A DNA stretch of 64,000 nucleotides from Bacillota bacterium. Its GTDB lineage: Bacteria; Bacillota; Sulfobacillia; JABLXB01. The notes under the pieces are model-generated. The model saw only the letters and a program-made list of their open reading frames with translations. It had not been told where the DNA came from and made no database searches. Positions 24,464 through 33,896 of this stretch are shown piece by piece. The position numbers and the translations under genes are program-made. Each line of letters opens with the position of its first letter. Position 1 is the stretch's first letter. The stretch covers positions 62,001 to 126,000 of the forward strand of contig JABLXB010000005.1 in the NCBI GenBank assembly GCA_013178305.1, in the 5' to 3' direction.

Positions 24464-24907
24464 ATGTTCGAATCCAGGGACCTCCGTGTGGAGACGAAGG
24501 ATTTACCCGAGCAACCCGTAGTGTCAGTCAGGAAGACGATACCAATCGGCGAGGTAGGGCGACTGTTCGGAGAGGTGGCCCGCAGGCTGCGCGGTCGCCC
24601 CGAGGGAGCGCCTTTTGCCATGTACCACAACCCTGACTTCGACCCGTCGGCTGTAGACGTGGAGGTCGCGTTCCCCGTCCAGAAGGGGGGCGACAGGGTT
24701 CTGCCGGCCGCGAAGGTGGCATCCGTCATGTACATCGGCGACTACGGCGGAGTGGGGAAGGCATACGAGGCGCTGTTCGCGTGGATGGAAGAGCAGGGTC
24801 TCAAGACCGCAGGACCCAGCCGCGAGATATACCTCGTCGGACCGCAGTCCAGCAAGGAACCGGCAGAGTACGTCACCGAGATACAGATCCCGATCACTCC
24901 CGCCTGA
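24464..24907 (+). CDS. GyrI-like effector-binding domain protein
   Basis: A stand-alone 147-residue GyrI/SOUL-type small-molecule binding domain without a DNA-binding part. It starts with the usual beta strand RVETKDLPEQPVVSVRKTIPIGEVGRLF. It contains AMYHNPDFDPSAVDVEVAFPV and ends with GPSREIYLVGP...EYVTEIQIPI. Such proteins bind cationic or hydrophobic compounds, or act as weak hydrolases. Good ribosome site GAGGAGGGAAGG. Ligand unknown. The next gene is a chemoreceptor with its own promoter. Confidence 0.8.
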   Translation: MFESRDLRVETKDLPEQPVVSVRKTIPIGEVGRLFGEVARRLRGRPEGAPFAMYHNPDFDPSAVDVEVAFPVQKGGDRVLPAAKVASVMYIGDYGGVGKAYEALFAWMEEQGLKTAGPSREIYLVGPQSSKEPAEYVTEIQIPITPA

Positions 24908-24980
24908 GCCGGAGTGCAGCCGGCGCCGCACTGGGCAGGTTCCACCGCCGCGGGCGACCCCGCTTCAGGCGAGCTCTCTC

Positions 24981-25008
24981 TAACGGAACCTGCTGATCGA
25001 GCCGATAT
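24981..25008 (+). promoter_or_regulatory. Sigma-28 (SigD/FliA-type) promoter of chemoreceptor
   Basis: TAAC (24981-24984), 16 bases and GCCGATAT (25001-25008), close to the motility consensus TAAA-N15-GCCGATAT. The downstream gene is a chemoreceptor, the classic target of this sigma factor, and the cognate sigma gene lies at 61855. Confidence 0.7.
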
Positions 25009-25048
25009 TTCTGTTATATCGAACTCTTCAATGGGGGGAGGGCTCTTC

Positions 25049-26710
25049 GTGTCCACACCCGAACTCCAGTCGGCAGCGGAACGGGTGGCCGAATTCGTCC
25101 GGGACCTCATTTCAGGAGGCAGGGACCTCACTCGCAGGCTCGAAACCAGGTGCACAGACCCCGCAATGGTGCTGATAGAGCGAGCGGTCAATGATATCGC
25201 AGGATCCTTTCGCGAGACTCTCCTCGCTTTGCATTCCGAAATCAGCCGTGCCTCTCACCTCGAAGCGATGAACCTGATGAGTCTCACCCAGATATCGTCG
25301 GCCGTCAGGGCGCAGAGCGAGCAGGTCGGACTGCTCTCGAAGATGGTGTCGGAGCTGTCGGACGCCGTCAAGGAAGTGGCATCCTCGGCCGCCAACTCCG
25401 CGGCGATGGCTTCGCAACTCAACCAGACGGTGGAGACCGGCCTCGGCGTGATCGGCGGCGCCATCTCCTCCATACAGTCGGTGATGGGCCTCGCCGAGGA
25501 TGCTTCCAGAGGTGTGAAGGGCCTATCCGAGAGGACGGCGCGCACGGATGAGGTCATCGAGGTAATCGATTCGGTTGCACGGCAGACGCAGCTCCTGTCC
25601 ATCAACGCGTCCATCGAGGCGGCGCACGCCGGCGACCGCGGGCGCGGGTTCGCGGTGGTCGCCTCGGAAGTACGCAACCTCGCGGACCGGACGGCGAGGT
25701 CCACGAAGGAGATATCCGCGCTCGTCGAGCAGATAAGGAAGTGGATGACGGACACTGAGGTGGCCATGTCCGGTTTCTCAGGTGGGATATCTGAGGGCGC
25801 TTCCAGGGCGGAAGCGGCTCGCGAATCCCTCGGGTCGATCCAGAGCCTCTCAAGAACGGCATCCACGACCGCCGACCGCCTGGCGGCGCTTGCGGAAGAA
25901 CAGGCCGCCACGGCTGCGAACCTCGAAGAAGGGGTGAGGCAGCTCTCCTCTGGCGCCGAGAAAGCCGCCGTCGCACTTGGGAAGTCGAGCGAGCTGAGGC
26001 TGTCAGGCGTGACGGAGTCGGCGCAGGCGATAATCGGAAGTTACCGCGTGGGCAGCCGGTTTGACGAGATCCGCGAGCTCATGAACGAGTTCGCGGAGCG
26101 CGCCGAAGCGGTGGTCGAACGGGCGATGCGTGAAGGCCGGCTGACTGCTGCGGACGTGTTCGACACCAACTACGTCGAGGTGAAGGGGGCACTCATCGCG
26201 AACCTGGCTGACCTGTTCGATGTCAGGCGGGTTCCACGAGAAGGCTTCAACCCCCCAAAATACACGACCAGGTATGACAGGAAAGTAGACAGGCAGCTGA
26301 TAGCGTTAATCGACGAATACGCTGCCGCGGACCCCGGCATTGCGTACCTCGCGGTCACGGACATCAACGGGTTTAGCATAGCCGTCGCGAGCAACGCCGC
26401 CCGCGATTGGACGGGAGACCCGGCGAAAGACCTGGCGGGCAACAGGCTCAAGCGCATGTTTGAGGACCCTGTGGGTCTGAAGGCCGCCCGAGTCGGGCTG
26501 CGCGGGGCCGAGAAGGTCAGGCCGCGAGCCCATCGCTCGGAGTTCACGGCCGCGGGAATCGACCTCTCGAAGCCGGGCGGAGGCAGGGAGTTCCTGCTTC
26601 AGACATACGCTAGGGACACTGGCGAGGTTTTGAAGGACCTCGTGGTCCCCATATATGCGGCGGGGCAGAGGTGGGCTGTAGTCCGCTGTGGATACAGCGT
26701 GGCCGTCTAG
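25049..26710 (+). CDS. Soluble methyl-accepting chemotaxis protein, sensor at C-terminus
   Basis: A 553-residue chemoreceptor without membrane segments. The signalling coiled coil comes first, with the hairpin tip [33 protein letters not shown] at about residues 178-205. A linker then leads to a C-terminal globular sensor (about 380-553) with [50 protein letters not shown] and [22 protein letters not shown]. This arrangement resembles cytoplasmic receptors known mainly from Alphaproteobacteria. GTG 25049 follows GGGGGAGGG at 25033; in-frame starts at 25031 and 24914 are possible. Ligand unknown. The sigma-28 promoter links expression to flagellar assembly. Confidence 0.88.
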   Translation: MSTPELQSAAERVAEFVRDLISGGRDLTRRLETRCTDPAMVLIERAVNDIAGSFRETLLALHSEISRASHLEAMNLMSLTQISSAVRAQSEQVGLLSKMVSELSDAVKEVASSAANSAAMASQLNQTVETGLGVIGGAISSIQSVMGLAEDASRGVKGLSERTARTDEVIEVIDSVARQTQLLSINASIEAAHAGDRGRGFAVVASEVRNLADRTARSTKEISALVEQIRKWMTDTEVAMSGFSGGISEGASRAEAARESLGSIQSLSRTASTTADRLAALAEEQAATAANLEEGVRQLSSGAEKAAVALGKSSELRLSGVTESAQAIIGSYRVGSRFDEIRELMNEFAERAEAVVERAMREGRLTAADVFDTNYVEVKGALIANLADLFDVRRVPREGFNPPKYTTRYDRKVDRQLIALIDEYAAADPGIAYLAVTDINGFSIAVASNAARDWTGDPAKDLAGNRLKRMFEDPVGLKAARVGLRGAEKVRPRAHRSEFTAAGIDLSKPGGGREFLLQTYARDTGEVLKDLVVPIYAAGQRWAVVRCGYSVAV

Positions 26711-26739
26711 AAGCGACCCGCCGGCGCCGCGAAGGCGCG

Positions 26740-28308
26740 TCAGATGCCCAGTTTGGCCGCGAAAAGAGGCAGCAGGAGATTATCCACGGGGGCGTGGTCG
26801 TCCGTTAGGACCAGGCCCTTGTTCTTTGGCTCTCGTGGGTTCACCGCGAAATCGACGTCTTCTGGGGCAGTCCACTTGTCAACCGGGAGCGGGGATGCAG
26901 ACGCCAGCACGAGGTGGGGGCTCCTGACCCCGTGTGCGGCCGACGCGCTGCCGGCGACTATCCAGATGTGTGGGAACACCTGCGACAGCGTGGTGGTGAA
27001 AGCGTCGAGGAAGCCACCGCCGGCCGTGTCTATGATGTTCGCCACGTACACCCCGTTGTCGGAGAGGTGGGCCCTCAGGAGACCGGCGAACTCCTTCGTG
27101 GTCAGATGGTACGGGACCGACAGGTCGTTGAATGCGTCACCGAATATCAGGTCGTACTTCTTGCCCGGCGGAAGGTTGTTTACCGCGGTCCGCCCGTCTT
27201 CGTTAAGGGACACGATTTTCGTCGGATTAACAATGAACTGCGAGAGGGCGATCTTCGTAACCTCGGGGTCGATCTCGACCACCTCGACGGCCCCCTTGGG
27301 GTAGCGGCGTTCGACCCAGTAAGGGAGCGTGTACCCCCCACCCCCCACAAACAGAGCGCGCACGTTTTCGGGCGCCCAGTTCCTGATGACCCAGGCGGAC
27401 ACCCGTTCGTACTCGTACCAGAGGAAGTCGGGGTTGTCAGGGTTGGCCGCCGAGTGGATGAGGTTGTCCAGTATGAGCTGCTTCACGATACCGCCTACCG
27501 GATGAACGCTGGTCGCGATCTTTATCCGGTAGTAAGCTGACTCGATTACGTTGCCATCCCGCACGAACCGGTTGAGGCCCGCGAGGCTTCCCACCGCAAC
27601 CGCCGCGACAAGAACCAGCGCTACAGCCCTCTCTCGGCGGGATTTCCACGTCATGGCGAGGACGCCCAGGAACAGCAGCCCCCCGGAAACCCCCAGCACG
27701 ATGGCCCTGGTGCCGAATGCCGGGATCAACCAGAACCCCGTGGCGAACGTCCCCGCGATACTGCCGAGGGATCCCGAGGCCGCGAGGCGCCCGACGGTGC
27801 TCCCTGTCCTCGCGGGGTCGTTCAGGCAGATCCGGTACAGGACGGGGGAAACGAGGCCTATCGCAAAGCAGGGTATGCCGAATACCGCGAGGATAGGCAG
27901 GGCCACCCTCAGGAGCGGCGCCTTCAGGAACGGGATGGCCAGGTGAAGGGCGGGGAGGATGGGGACGATGAGTGCCACGGCGATCCCCGAGACCACCAGT
28001 ATCGGGCCCAGTATCTGGCGCGGATCACGCCGGTCGGCGAGCCAGCCGCCGGCGAAGCTCCCGGCGCTCATGCCCGCGAGGACGGCGCCGATTACGCTGG
28101 TCCACGTATACAAGGAAACCCCCAGCACGGGGGCTACCAGCCTGCTTGCCACGAGCTCGAGTGTCATGGTAAAACCGCCGCAGAGGAACGCCATCAGGTA
28201 ATAAGCCAGCAAGTGCCATTCACCTCGTCTACGCCTGTGCGGTAATGCAGACGTATTTCGTCCACCCGGCCCGCATCCCTTCCGGCGTTGCGGCGCCGGT
28301 TGACCCAC
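26740..28308 (-). CDS. Fused MFS-like/spermidine synthase-like membrane protein
   Basis: A 522-residue fusion. Residues about 32-245 form several hydrophobic helices of the MFS-like spermidine-synthase transporter type (LMAFLCGGFTMTLELVASRLVAP). Residues about 260-500 form a methyltransferase-fold domain like polyamine synthases: VGGGGYTLPYWVERRYPKGAVEVVEIDPEV and IFGDAFNDLSVPYHLTTKEF. The catalytic aspartate pattern of true spermidine synthases is only partly kept, so aminopropyl transfer is uncertain. The first 31 residues are basic and probably cytoplasmic, or the start is further in. It converges with the chemoreceptor gene and diverges from comM. Confidence 0.82.
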   Translation of the reverse strand: MGQPAPQRRKGCGPGGRNTSALPHRRRRGEWHLLAYYLMAFLCGGFTMTLELVASRLVAPVLGVSLYTWTSVIGAVLAGMSAGSFAGGWLADRRDPRQILGPILVVSGIAVALIVPILPALHLAIPFLKAPLLRVALPILAVFGIPCFAIGLVSPVLYRICLNDPARTGSTVGRLAASGSLGSIAGTFATGFWLIPAFGTRAIVLGVSGGLLFLGVLAMTWKSRRERAVALVLVAAVAVGSLAGLNRFVRDGNVIESAYYRIKIATSVHPVGGIVKQLILDNLIHSAANPDNPDFLWYEYERVSAWVIRNWAPENVRALFVGGGGYTLPYWVERRYPKGAVEVVEIDPEVTKIALSQFIVNPTKIVSLNEDGRTAVNNLPPGKKYDLIFGDAFNDLSVPYHLTTKEFAGLLRAHLSDNGVYVANIIDTAGGGFLDAFTTTLSQVFPHIWIVAGSASAAHGVRSPHLVLASASPLPVDKWTAPEDVDFAVNPREPKNKGLVLTDDHAPVDNLLLPLFAAKLGI

Positions 28309-28392
28309 CGGCAGGAATAATATGGATCATGGAGAACACACCCGTGGGTGAGGGCGTCGGGCGCTGGCGTGAAGGGAGGCGTTCCGGCGCTC

Positions 28393-29973
28393 TTGGTCGT
28401 CAAGGTGAGGTCCGCGGGGGTCCGCGGTGTTGACGGATACATAGTGGAGGTCGAGGTGGACGTCGCCAACGGCCTGCCATGCTTCACGATAGTCGGCTTG
28501 CCGGATGCGGCGGTTCGCGAAGCGGCCGAGCGCGTCAGGTCGGCCGTGAAGAACTCGGGGTTCGAATTCCCCTGCAAACGGATAACGGTAAACCTCGCGC
28601 CGGCCCACACGCGCAAGGAAGGCCCTGGCTTCGACCTGCCCATAGCCCTGGGGATACTTGCGGCCTCGGGGCAACTCCGGCGCGGTGGCGCGTTGGACGA
28701 CTATGTCGCCATGGGGCAGCTGTCGTTGGACGGCTCGGTCGGGGCGGTGGCAGGGGTGCTTGCGGGGGCGCTGGCCGCGCGCGACGCGGGGCTGAAGGGG
28801 GTCATAGTCCCCGCGGGGAACGCGGGCGAGGCGGCCTGCGTAGGGGGTATAGACGTCATTCCGGCGGTATCGCTCGCGTGGCTGAGCGGCGGCTCCCGAG
28901 ATTCCTGCGGCAGGCGCATCCCACCGCCATGTGGGCCTGCCCCTCCGGACCCCGCACCCGACAGTGAGGACCTCGCCGATGTGGCCGGGCAGGACCATGC
29001 GAAGCGGGCCATGGAGATCGCGGCCGCCGGAGGGCACAACGTGTTGCTGGTAGGGCCCCCTGGGACAGGTAAGACCATGCTGGCGCGCCGGCTCCGCTGG
29101 ATCATGCCACCGCTGACAGGGGAAGAGTCCCTGGAGGTTACGAGGACATACAGCGTGTGCGGCCTGCTGAAGTGCCCGGACGGCCTGATGAGGGAAAGGC
29201 CTTTCAGGGCTCCTCACCACACCATATCTCAGGCGGCTCTAATCGGAGGGGGCTCGGGCGAACCCAGGCCGGGTGAGGTGTCGCTGGCGCATCGCGGGGT
29301 GCTGTTCCTTGACGAAGCGGCCGAGTTCAGGCGCGACACGCTGGAGGCGTTGAGGCAGCCGCTCGAGGACGGTTTCGTGCGGGTGGTCCGCTCAGGAGGG
29401 GCCGTCACATTCCCCGCGTCTTTCTTGCTCGTTCTCGCCACCAATCCCTGCCCGTGCGGGTTCCTCGGGGACCGCAGCCGGCCCTGCGAGTGCCCGCCTG
29501 CGCGGCTGGCGGCCTACCGTTCGAGGCTGTCCGGTCCGCTCATGGACAGAATCGACCTGCACGTGGAGATGAGGCGTGAGCCGTTCCCCCCGACCGGCGG
29601 CGAGCCGGCCGGGGGCGGAGCCCAGGGCGGCGGGCGCGGGGATCGAGGTGGGTGGTCTTCCGGAGAGGTCCGTGGGCGGGTGCTGCGCGCGCGCGAGTTG
29701 GCAGCCGCCAGGCTGGCCGGGGCCGGGCTTGACTGCAATGGCAGGATGGAGCGCCGGCACCTGCGGAGGCACGTAAGGCTCGGCTCCGGCGCGAGGGAAT
29801 TCCTCCGCGAGGTGTTCGAAAGTCTCGACCTGAGCATGAGGGCGTACGACAGGATCCTCAAGGTGTCGCGGACCATCGCGGACCTGGCGGGATCGGAAGA
29901 GGTTGCCGTCGAGCACGTCGCTGAGGCCGTGCAGTACAGGGTCACCGGCGGGCGGGGAGTCCAGGGGTTGTAG
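28393..29973 (+). CDS. comM: ComM/YifB family AAA ATPase
   Basis: A 526-residue helicase-like Mg-chelatase-family protein; in Vibrio, ComM drives branch migration during natural transformation. The N-terminal Lon-like domain holds GLPCFTIVGLPDAAVREA and ITVNLAPAHTRKEGPGFDLPIAL. The AAA core has Walker A GPPGTGKTM, Walker B LFLDEAAEF and RPFRAPHHTISQAALIGGG. A zinc-like CPCGFLGDRSRPCEC segment and an MgChl C-domain follow. TTG 28393 fits the family start (xxKVRSAGVRGVDG) after GGGAGGCG; starts from 28348 are also in frame. dprA lies downstream, another transformation gene. Confidence 0.92.
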   Translation: MVVKVRSAGVRGVDGYIVEVEVDVANGLPCFTIVGLPDAAVREAAERVRSAVKNSGFEFPCKRITVNLAPAHTRKEGPGFDLPIALGILAASGQLRRGGALDDYVAMGQLSLDGSVGAVAGVLAGALAARDAGLKGVIVPAGNAGEAACVGGIDVIPAVSLAWLSGGSRDSCGRRIPPPCGPAPPDPAPDSEDLADVAGQDHAKRAMEIAAAGGHNVLLVGPPGTGKTMLARRLRWIMPPLTGEESLEVTRTYSVCGLLKCPDGLMRERPFRAPHHTISQAALIGGGSGEPRPGEVSLAHRGVLFLDEAAEFRRDTLEALRQPLEDGFVRVVRSGGAVTFPASFLLVLATNPCPCGFLGDRSRPCECPPARLAAYRSRLSGPLMDRIDLHVEMRREPFPPTGGEPAGGGAQGGGRGDRGGWSSGEVRGRVLRARELAAARLAGAGLDCNGRMERRHLRRHVRLGSGAREFLREVFESLDLSMRAYDRILKVSRTIADLAGSEEVAVEHVAEAVQYRVTGGRGVQGL

Positions 29974-30145
29974 TATCGCCGCCCGCGCGGCACACCTCTT
30001 GCATGGGTGTCGGGTGGGGCCCCAGGGCAGGCGGCCGCCGCGCCGCTGAAGGCGAGCCTGGCGCGGCCCCAGTGGCCACGCAGAGCGTCGCCCGGGCGTG
30101 GTTAGCCGTGCCCGGAAGCGGGCGGTTTGCCCGCGGACGAGACAA
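29974..30145. other. GC-rich gap between comM and etfB
   Basis: No gene seen. One clear hairpin, GCGGGC (30118-30123) with GCCCGC (30129-30134), lies just before the etfB promoter and might end comM transcription, though no T-run follows. Confidence 0.4.
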
Positions 30146-30175
30146 TTGACAGCGGATCCGGCCGGGTGCTAAGCT
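30146..30175 (+). promoter_or_regulatory. SigA promoter of etfBA
   Basis: TTGACA (30146-30151), 18 bases, TAAGCT (30170-30175) preceded by TGC as an extended -10. The expected start is about 70 bases upstream of etfB. Confidence 0.65.
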
Positions 30176-30249
30176 TGGATAGTGCGTCCCAGCGTGGGCG
30201 CGTTACTGGTCCGTAACTGCGCGAATGCACGGCGAAAGGCGGGTATGTG

Positions 30250-31035
30250 ATGAGGATAATCGTATGCATCAAGCAAGTCCCCGATACGACGGAGGTCAAG
30301 ATAGACCCCGAAACGGGGACGCTCGTGCGCGAGGGAGTGCCAAGCATCATCAACCCATTCGACACGTACGCCCTGGAGGAGGGCATCCATACGCGCGAGC
30401 AGCTGGGCGGCACGGTTACGGTGGTCAGCATGGGGCCGCCCCAGGCGCGGGACGCGCTCAGGGACGCTGTCGCGATGGGCGCGGACGACGCGGTACTTCT
30501 CTCAGACAAACGATTCGCCGGAGCGGACACTCTGGCGACTGCGTACACGCTGGCCAGGGCCATTAAACAGTTAGGCGGCGCCGATCTGATACTCTGTGGA
30601 AAACAGGCGATAGACGGCGATACCGCTCAGGTCGGCCCGGGTGTAGCTGAAGAACTGGACATCCCGCACGTCACCTACGTCAAGAAAGTGGTCGCCTTCG
30701 ACGGCGGCAGGGTAAGGGTGGAGCGTATGGTGGAGGGCGGAGTGGAGGTCGTTGAATCCACGATGCCCGTACTGCTGACAGTCATGAAGGATATCAACCA
30801 GCCCCGTCTTCCCACGCTGAAAGGCATCATGCGCGCCAAGCGCACGGAGATCAAGGTGTGGGGACTCGAGGACATCGGTGCGGACGAGGAGAGGACCGGT
30901 CTCAAGGGGTCCCCGACCGAGGTCGTCAGGGTATTCACCCCCGAGCTCCGGAAACAGGGGCAGGTACTCGAGGCCCCTGTGGAGGAGCAGGTCAAGGTGC
31001 TCGTTTCGAGGCTGCGCGACGTCAGGTGTGGATGA
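30250..31035 (+). CDS. etfB: Electron transfer flavoprotein beta subunit
   Basis: A 261-residue EtfB that, with EtfA, passes electrons from a dehydrogenase to quinone or, in anaerobes, takes part in flavin-based electron bifurcation. MRIIVCIKQVPDTTEVKIDPETGTL, INPFDTYALEE, LCGKQAIDGDTAQVGPGVAEEL and the signature region VMKDINQPRLPTLKGIMRAKRTEI are present. GTG 30247 is directly upstream in frame. It is followed by etfA after 12 bases. No acyl-CoA dehydrogenase or FixC/FixX gene is adjacent, so the partner enzyme is unknown. Confidence 0.94.
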   Translation: MRIIVCIKQVPDTTEVKIDPETGTLVREGVPSIINPFDTYALEEGIHTREQLGGTVTVVSMGPPQARDALRDAVAMGADDAVLLSDKRFAGADTLATAYTLARAIKQLGGADLILCGKQAIDGDTAQVGPGVAEELDIPHVTYVKKVVAFDGGRVRVERMVEGGVEVVESTMPVLLTVMKDINQPRLPTLKGIMRAKRTEIKVWGLEDIGADEERTGLKGSPTEVVRVFTPELRKQGQVLEAPVEEQVKVLVSRLRDVRCG

Positions 31036-31047
31036 GGGGGAATCTGA

Positions 31048-32256
31048 GTGGGCGAGATCAGGATACTTGCTGAAGTATGTACACAGTGCGGCGCGTGCGT
31101 GAGCGCGTGTCCGTTTGGGGCCATAGAAATACGGGAGGACGGCCCTCCCAGGATAACCGAGGCGTGCACGCTGTGTGGCGCCTGTGTGACCGCGTGCCCG
31201 GTGGAAGCCATCGAGAAGATTGCCGAGGAGGGAGGCCTCCGCGGCGGTGCGGCCCAGGAGTCGAGCGGCGTCTGGGTTTTCGCGGAGCAGCGAAACGGTG
31301 AAATCGCAGGCGTCGTGTTCGAACTACTGGGTGAAGGCCGCAAGCTCGCAGGGGCGCGAGGGCAGAAGCTCGCGGCGGTGCTGTTGGGCAGCGGGGTGTC
31401 GGGGTGCGCCAGGGACCTCGTGGCGCACGGCGCCGACGCGGTGTACGTTGCCGACGACCCGTGCCTCAAGGATTTCAGGGATGAACCGTACGCCCTGGTG
31501 ATGGAGAGCATGGTCAACCAGTATAAGCCGGAGATCGTGTTGTTCGGGGCGACGTCCACCGGAAGGTCGCTGGCGCCCAGGCTGGCTGGCAAGCTCAGGA
31601 CCGGCCTCACGGCCGACTGCACGGGGCTGACCATCGACGAGGAAACCGGCCTCCTGAAACAGACCCGGCCCGCGTTCGGCGGGAACATCATGGCCACGAT
31701 TCTGTGCCGCAGGACGAGGCCGCAAATGGCCACGGTAAGGCCACGCGTTATGAAACGCGCGGTGGCGGACCCACACAGGGCTGGGGAGACCATACAGTTC
31801 AAGGTGGATTCCGCTTCGATTAAGCCCCGGACGAGCGTGCTCGAGTTCGTCGAGGAAGTCACCGAGACCGTCAAGATCGAGGATGCGGACATCATCGTGT
31901 CGGGCGGCAGAGGCCTCGGGGAGGCGAAGAACTTCGCCCTGATCGAGGAACTGGCCAAGGCCCTGAAGGCGGCTGTGGGGGCGTCCCGGGCGGCGGTTGA
32001 CTCGGGATGGATACCGTATTCGCACCAGGTGGGGCAGACCGGTAAGACCGTTTGCCCGAAGATATACGTGGCGGTCGGCATATCCGGCGCCATTCAGCAC
32101 CTGGCGGGAATGCAGGGGTCGGAGATGATCATTGCGATCAACAAGAACCCCGACGCGCCGATATTCAAGGTGGCCAACCTTGGCATCGTGGGCGACCTGT
32201 TCGAGGTCGTGCCGGCGCTGACGAAGGAGATGAAGAAGGCGTCGGGCCAATCGTGA
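31048..32256 (+). CDS. etfA: EtfA with N-terminal 2x[4Fe-4S] ferredoxin domain
   Basis: A 402-residue alpha subunit. Residues 1-60 hold two cluster motifs, CTQCGACVSACP and CTLCGACVTACP, each binding a [4Fe-4S] cluster. The Etf N-domain follows from about 75, and the FAD-binding C-domain starts near 270: DIIVSGGRGLG, SHQVGQTGKTVCPKIYVAVGISGAIQHLAGM. Ferredoxin-fused EtfA is known from anaerobic Bacillota and suggests an extra electron entry or exit route. GTG 31048 has GAGGGGG upstream. It is co-transcribed with etfB. Confidence 0.93.
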   Translation: MGEIRILAEVCTQCGACVSACPFGAIEIREDGPPRITEACTLCGACVTACPVEAIEKIAEEGGLRGGAAQESSGVWVFAEQRNGEIAGVVFELLGEGRKLAGARGQKLAAVLLGSGVSGCARDLVAHGADAVYVADDPCLKDFRDEPYALVMESMVNQYKPEIVLFGATSTGRSLAPRLAGKLRTGLTADCTGLTIDEETGLLKQTRPAFGGNIMATILCRRTRPQMATVRPRVMKRAVADPHRAGETIQFKVDSASIKPRTSVLEFVEEVTETVKIEDADIIVSGGRGLGEAKNFALIEELAKALKAAVGASRAAVDSGWIPYSHQVGQTGKTVCPKIYVAVGISGAIQHLAGMQGSEMIIAINKNPDAPIFKVANLGIVGDLFEVVPALTKEMKKASGQS

Positions 32257-32413
32257 TGCGCTGAGAATCCGAGCCTGCCCGTGTTTTATGGAGCAGGACT
32301 TACCTCTTTACCCATTGCGAACCATGAGTCGGGTTGTCCATAACGGCTGAGCCATAGTATGCTAGTTATGTCAAGCCGTGACACACCTGTACTCCATGAG
32401 CTGGAGGTCCGCG

Positions 32414-33886
32414 ATGGGTTTCGTTTTGTCGACTCGGGTGAGAGCCCCGCGTGTTACCGCGGTCACCCTCTTATCGATTTCGTTAGTCCTCGCGGGCTGG
32501 GCAGCCGCGGGCCGGACGGGCGCCGGTGGCCCCACAGGCCGCGCAGCGGCAGCGCCGTCTCAGAAGGGGGCGGCAACCGCCAGTATCTACACCGTGAAGC
32601 CAGGGGACTCCCTGTACTCGATATCCCGGAAGTTCAACATGACCGTCGCTCATCTCAAATCGGCCAACGGGCTCAAGAGCACCTTACTCAAGGTGGGCCA
32701 GCGCCTGGTAGTAGGGAAGGCCGCCGCCGGCGTCGCGGGGGGTTACGACCTTCGCCTACTGCACCGGCTTGAGCGGGGGGAAACGCTTGAGGCCGTGGCG
32801 ATGAGATACGGGACCCCCATGCAGGCCATAATCGAGGCGAACGGCGGAAAAGCCCCCGCTGCGGGAACGATCGCCGTCATTCCGTATCCCAGTCTCCCCG
32901 TCCGGCCAATCTCGAGGCAGCCACGGCTCCCGTCACATTTGGTCGCCGGATACTACGTGAAGTCCTCCGCCAGCGATTCCCTGGCGTTTTCCTCGGTCAA
33001 GGAGTACGGGCAGGCGCTCGACTTGCTCATATTCGCGTCACATCGCATCAGACCCGATGGCTCCGTCGATGGGACCCTGTATGACGACCAGCGTGAGGCG
33101 GCGCGCCAGGGCGGTGGAAGGTTCCTGATCATGTTCACGAATCTGAACGGCGGCCGGTTCGACCGCAACCTGGTGCATCTCATCTTGAGAAGCCCGGAAC
33201 TGAGGAAAAAGGCGGTCGACGGAATCCTCGAAGTCGTCGAGCGGGAAAAGGCGGCAGGGGCGGACATCGACTTCGAGAACGTACCCCCCGAAGACAGGCG
33301 TTACTTCTCCCAGTTCATGCGCGAACTGGCCGACGCGCTTCACCCGGTGGGGTACATGGTGACAGCATCGGTGCCCGCCAAACTCAAGGAAAACCCGTCC
33401 CAGGGCTGGTCCGGAGCGTTCGACTACCCGCTGCTGGCGAGCATCTGCGACCTCGTTTTCGTGATGGCTTACGACCAACACTATGCCACCGGGGCAGCCG
33501 GCCCGGTCGCTGGTATTGACTGGGTGCGGGCTGTCTGCGAATATGCCACCACGGCGGTGCCGGCCGACAAGCTCGTGCTCGGCGTGCCCTCTTACGGATA
33601 CGACTGGAGGATCGGCCGCCGTGGAGCCAGGGCCGTGCCGGCGTTCAGGGCGCTCGAGATGGCATCCGCACATGGGGTCCAGGTGAGCAGGGACGCCACC
33701 GGCCTGGTGCCATTCTTCTACTACAAGGACGGCCGCATCAAGCGCGTCGTCTACTTTGAAGATGCGGCGAGCCTGGCCCACAAAATGGAACTCGTAAGGA
33801 ATCTCGGGCTTCGAGGGATCGTGTTCTGGCGCCTCGGGTACGAGGATCCCCGGGTGTGGGAGGTCGTGAGCCCCGAGGCATCGTGA
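32414..33886 (+). CDS. LysM-GH18 spore cortex-type glycosidase (SleL/YaaH-like)
   Basis: A 490-residue exported enzyme. An N-terminal hydrophobic signal (about residues 11-33, VTAVTLLSISLVLAGWAAAG) precedes a LysM repeat (YTVKPGDSLYSISRKFNMTVAHLKSANGL), a second LysM-like stretch (LERGETLEAVAMRYGTPMQAIIEANG) and a GH18 barrel from about 185. The catalytic DxxDxDxE motif appears as AGADIDFENV. YaaH/SleL proteins act on spore cortex peptidoglycan during germination. ATG 32414 has GGAGGT at 32403-32408. The gene looks monocistronic and may be sporulation-controlled, but no convincing promoter was found. Confidence 0.88.
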   Translation: MGFVLSTRVRAPRVTAVTLLSISLVLAGWAAAGRTGAGGPTGRAAAAPSQKGAATASIYTVKPGDSLYSISRKFNMTVAHLKSANGLKSTLLKVGQRLVVGKAAAGVAGGYDLRLLHRLERGETLEAVAMRYGTPMQAIIEANGGKAPAAGTIAVIPYPSLPVRPISRQPRLPSHLVAGYYVKSSASDSLAFSSVKEYGQALDLLIFASHRIRPDGSVDGTLYDDQREAARQGGGRFLIMFTNLNGGRFDRNLVHLILRSPELRKKAVDGILEVVEREKAAGADIDFENVPPEDRRYFSQFMRELADALHPVGYMVTASVPAKLKENPSQGWSGAFDYPLLASICDLVFVMAYDQHYATGAAGPVAGIDWVRAVCEYATTAVPADKLVLGVPSYGYDWRIGRRGARAVPAFRALEMASAHGVQVSRDATGLVPFFYYKDGRIKRVVYFEDAASLAHKMELVRNLGLRGIVFWRLGYEDPRVWEVVSPEAS

Positions 33887-33896
33887 CCGGGAGATC

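Noticed and set aside
30675-32093. Reverse-strand frame of 472 codons opposite etfB/etfA
   Set aside because: No recognisable domain, Ser/Pro/Thr-rich, and wholly antisense to two conserved genes.
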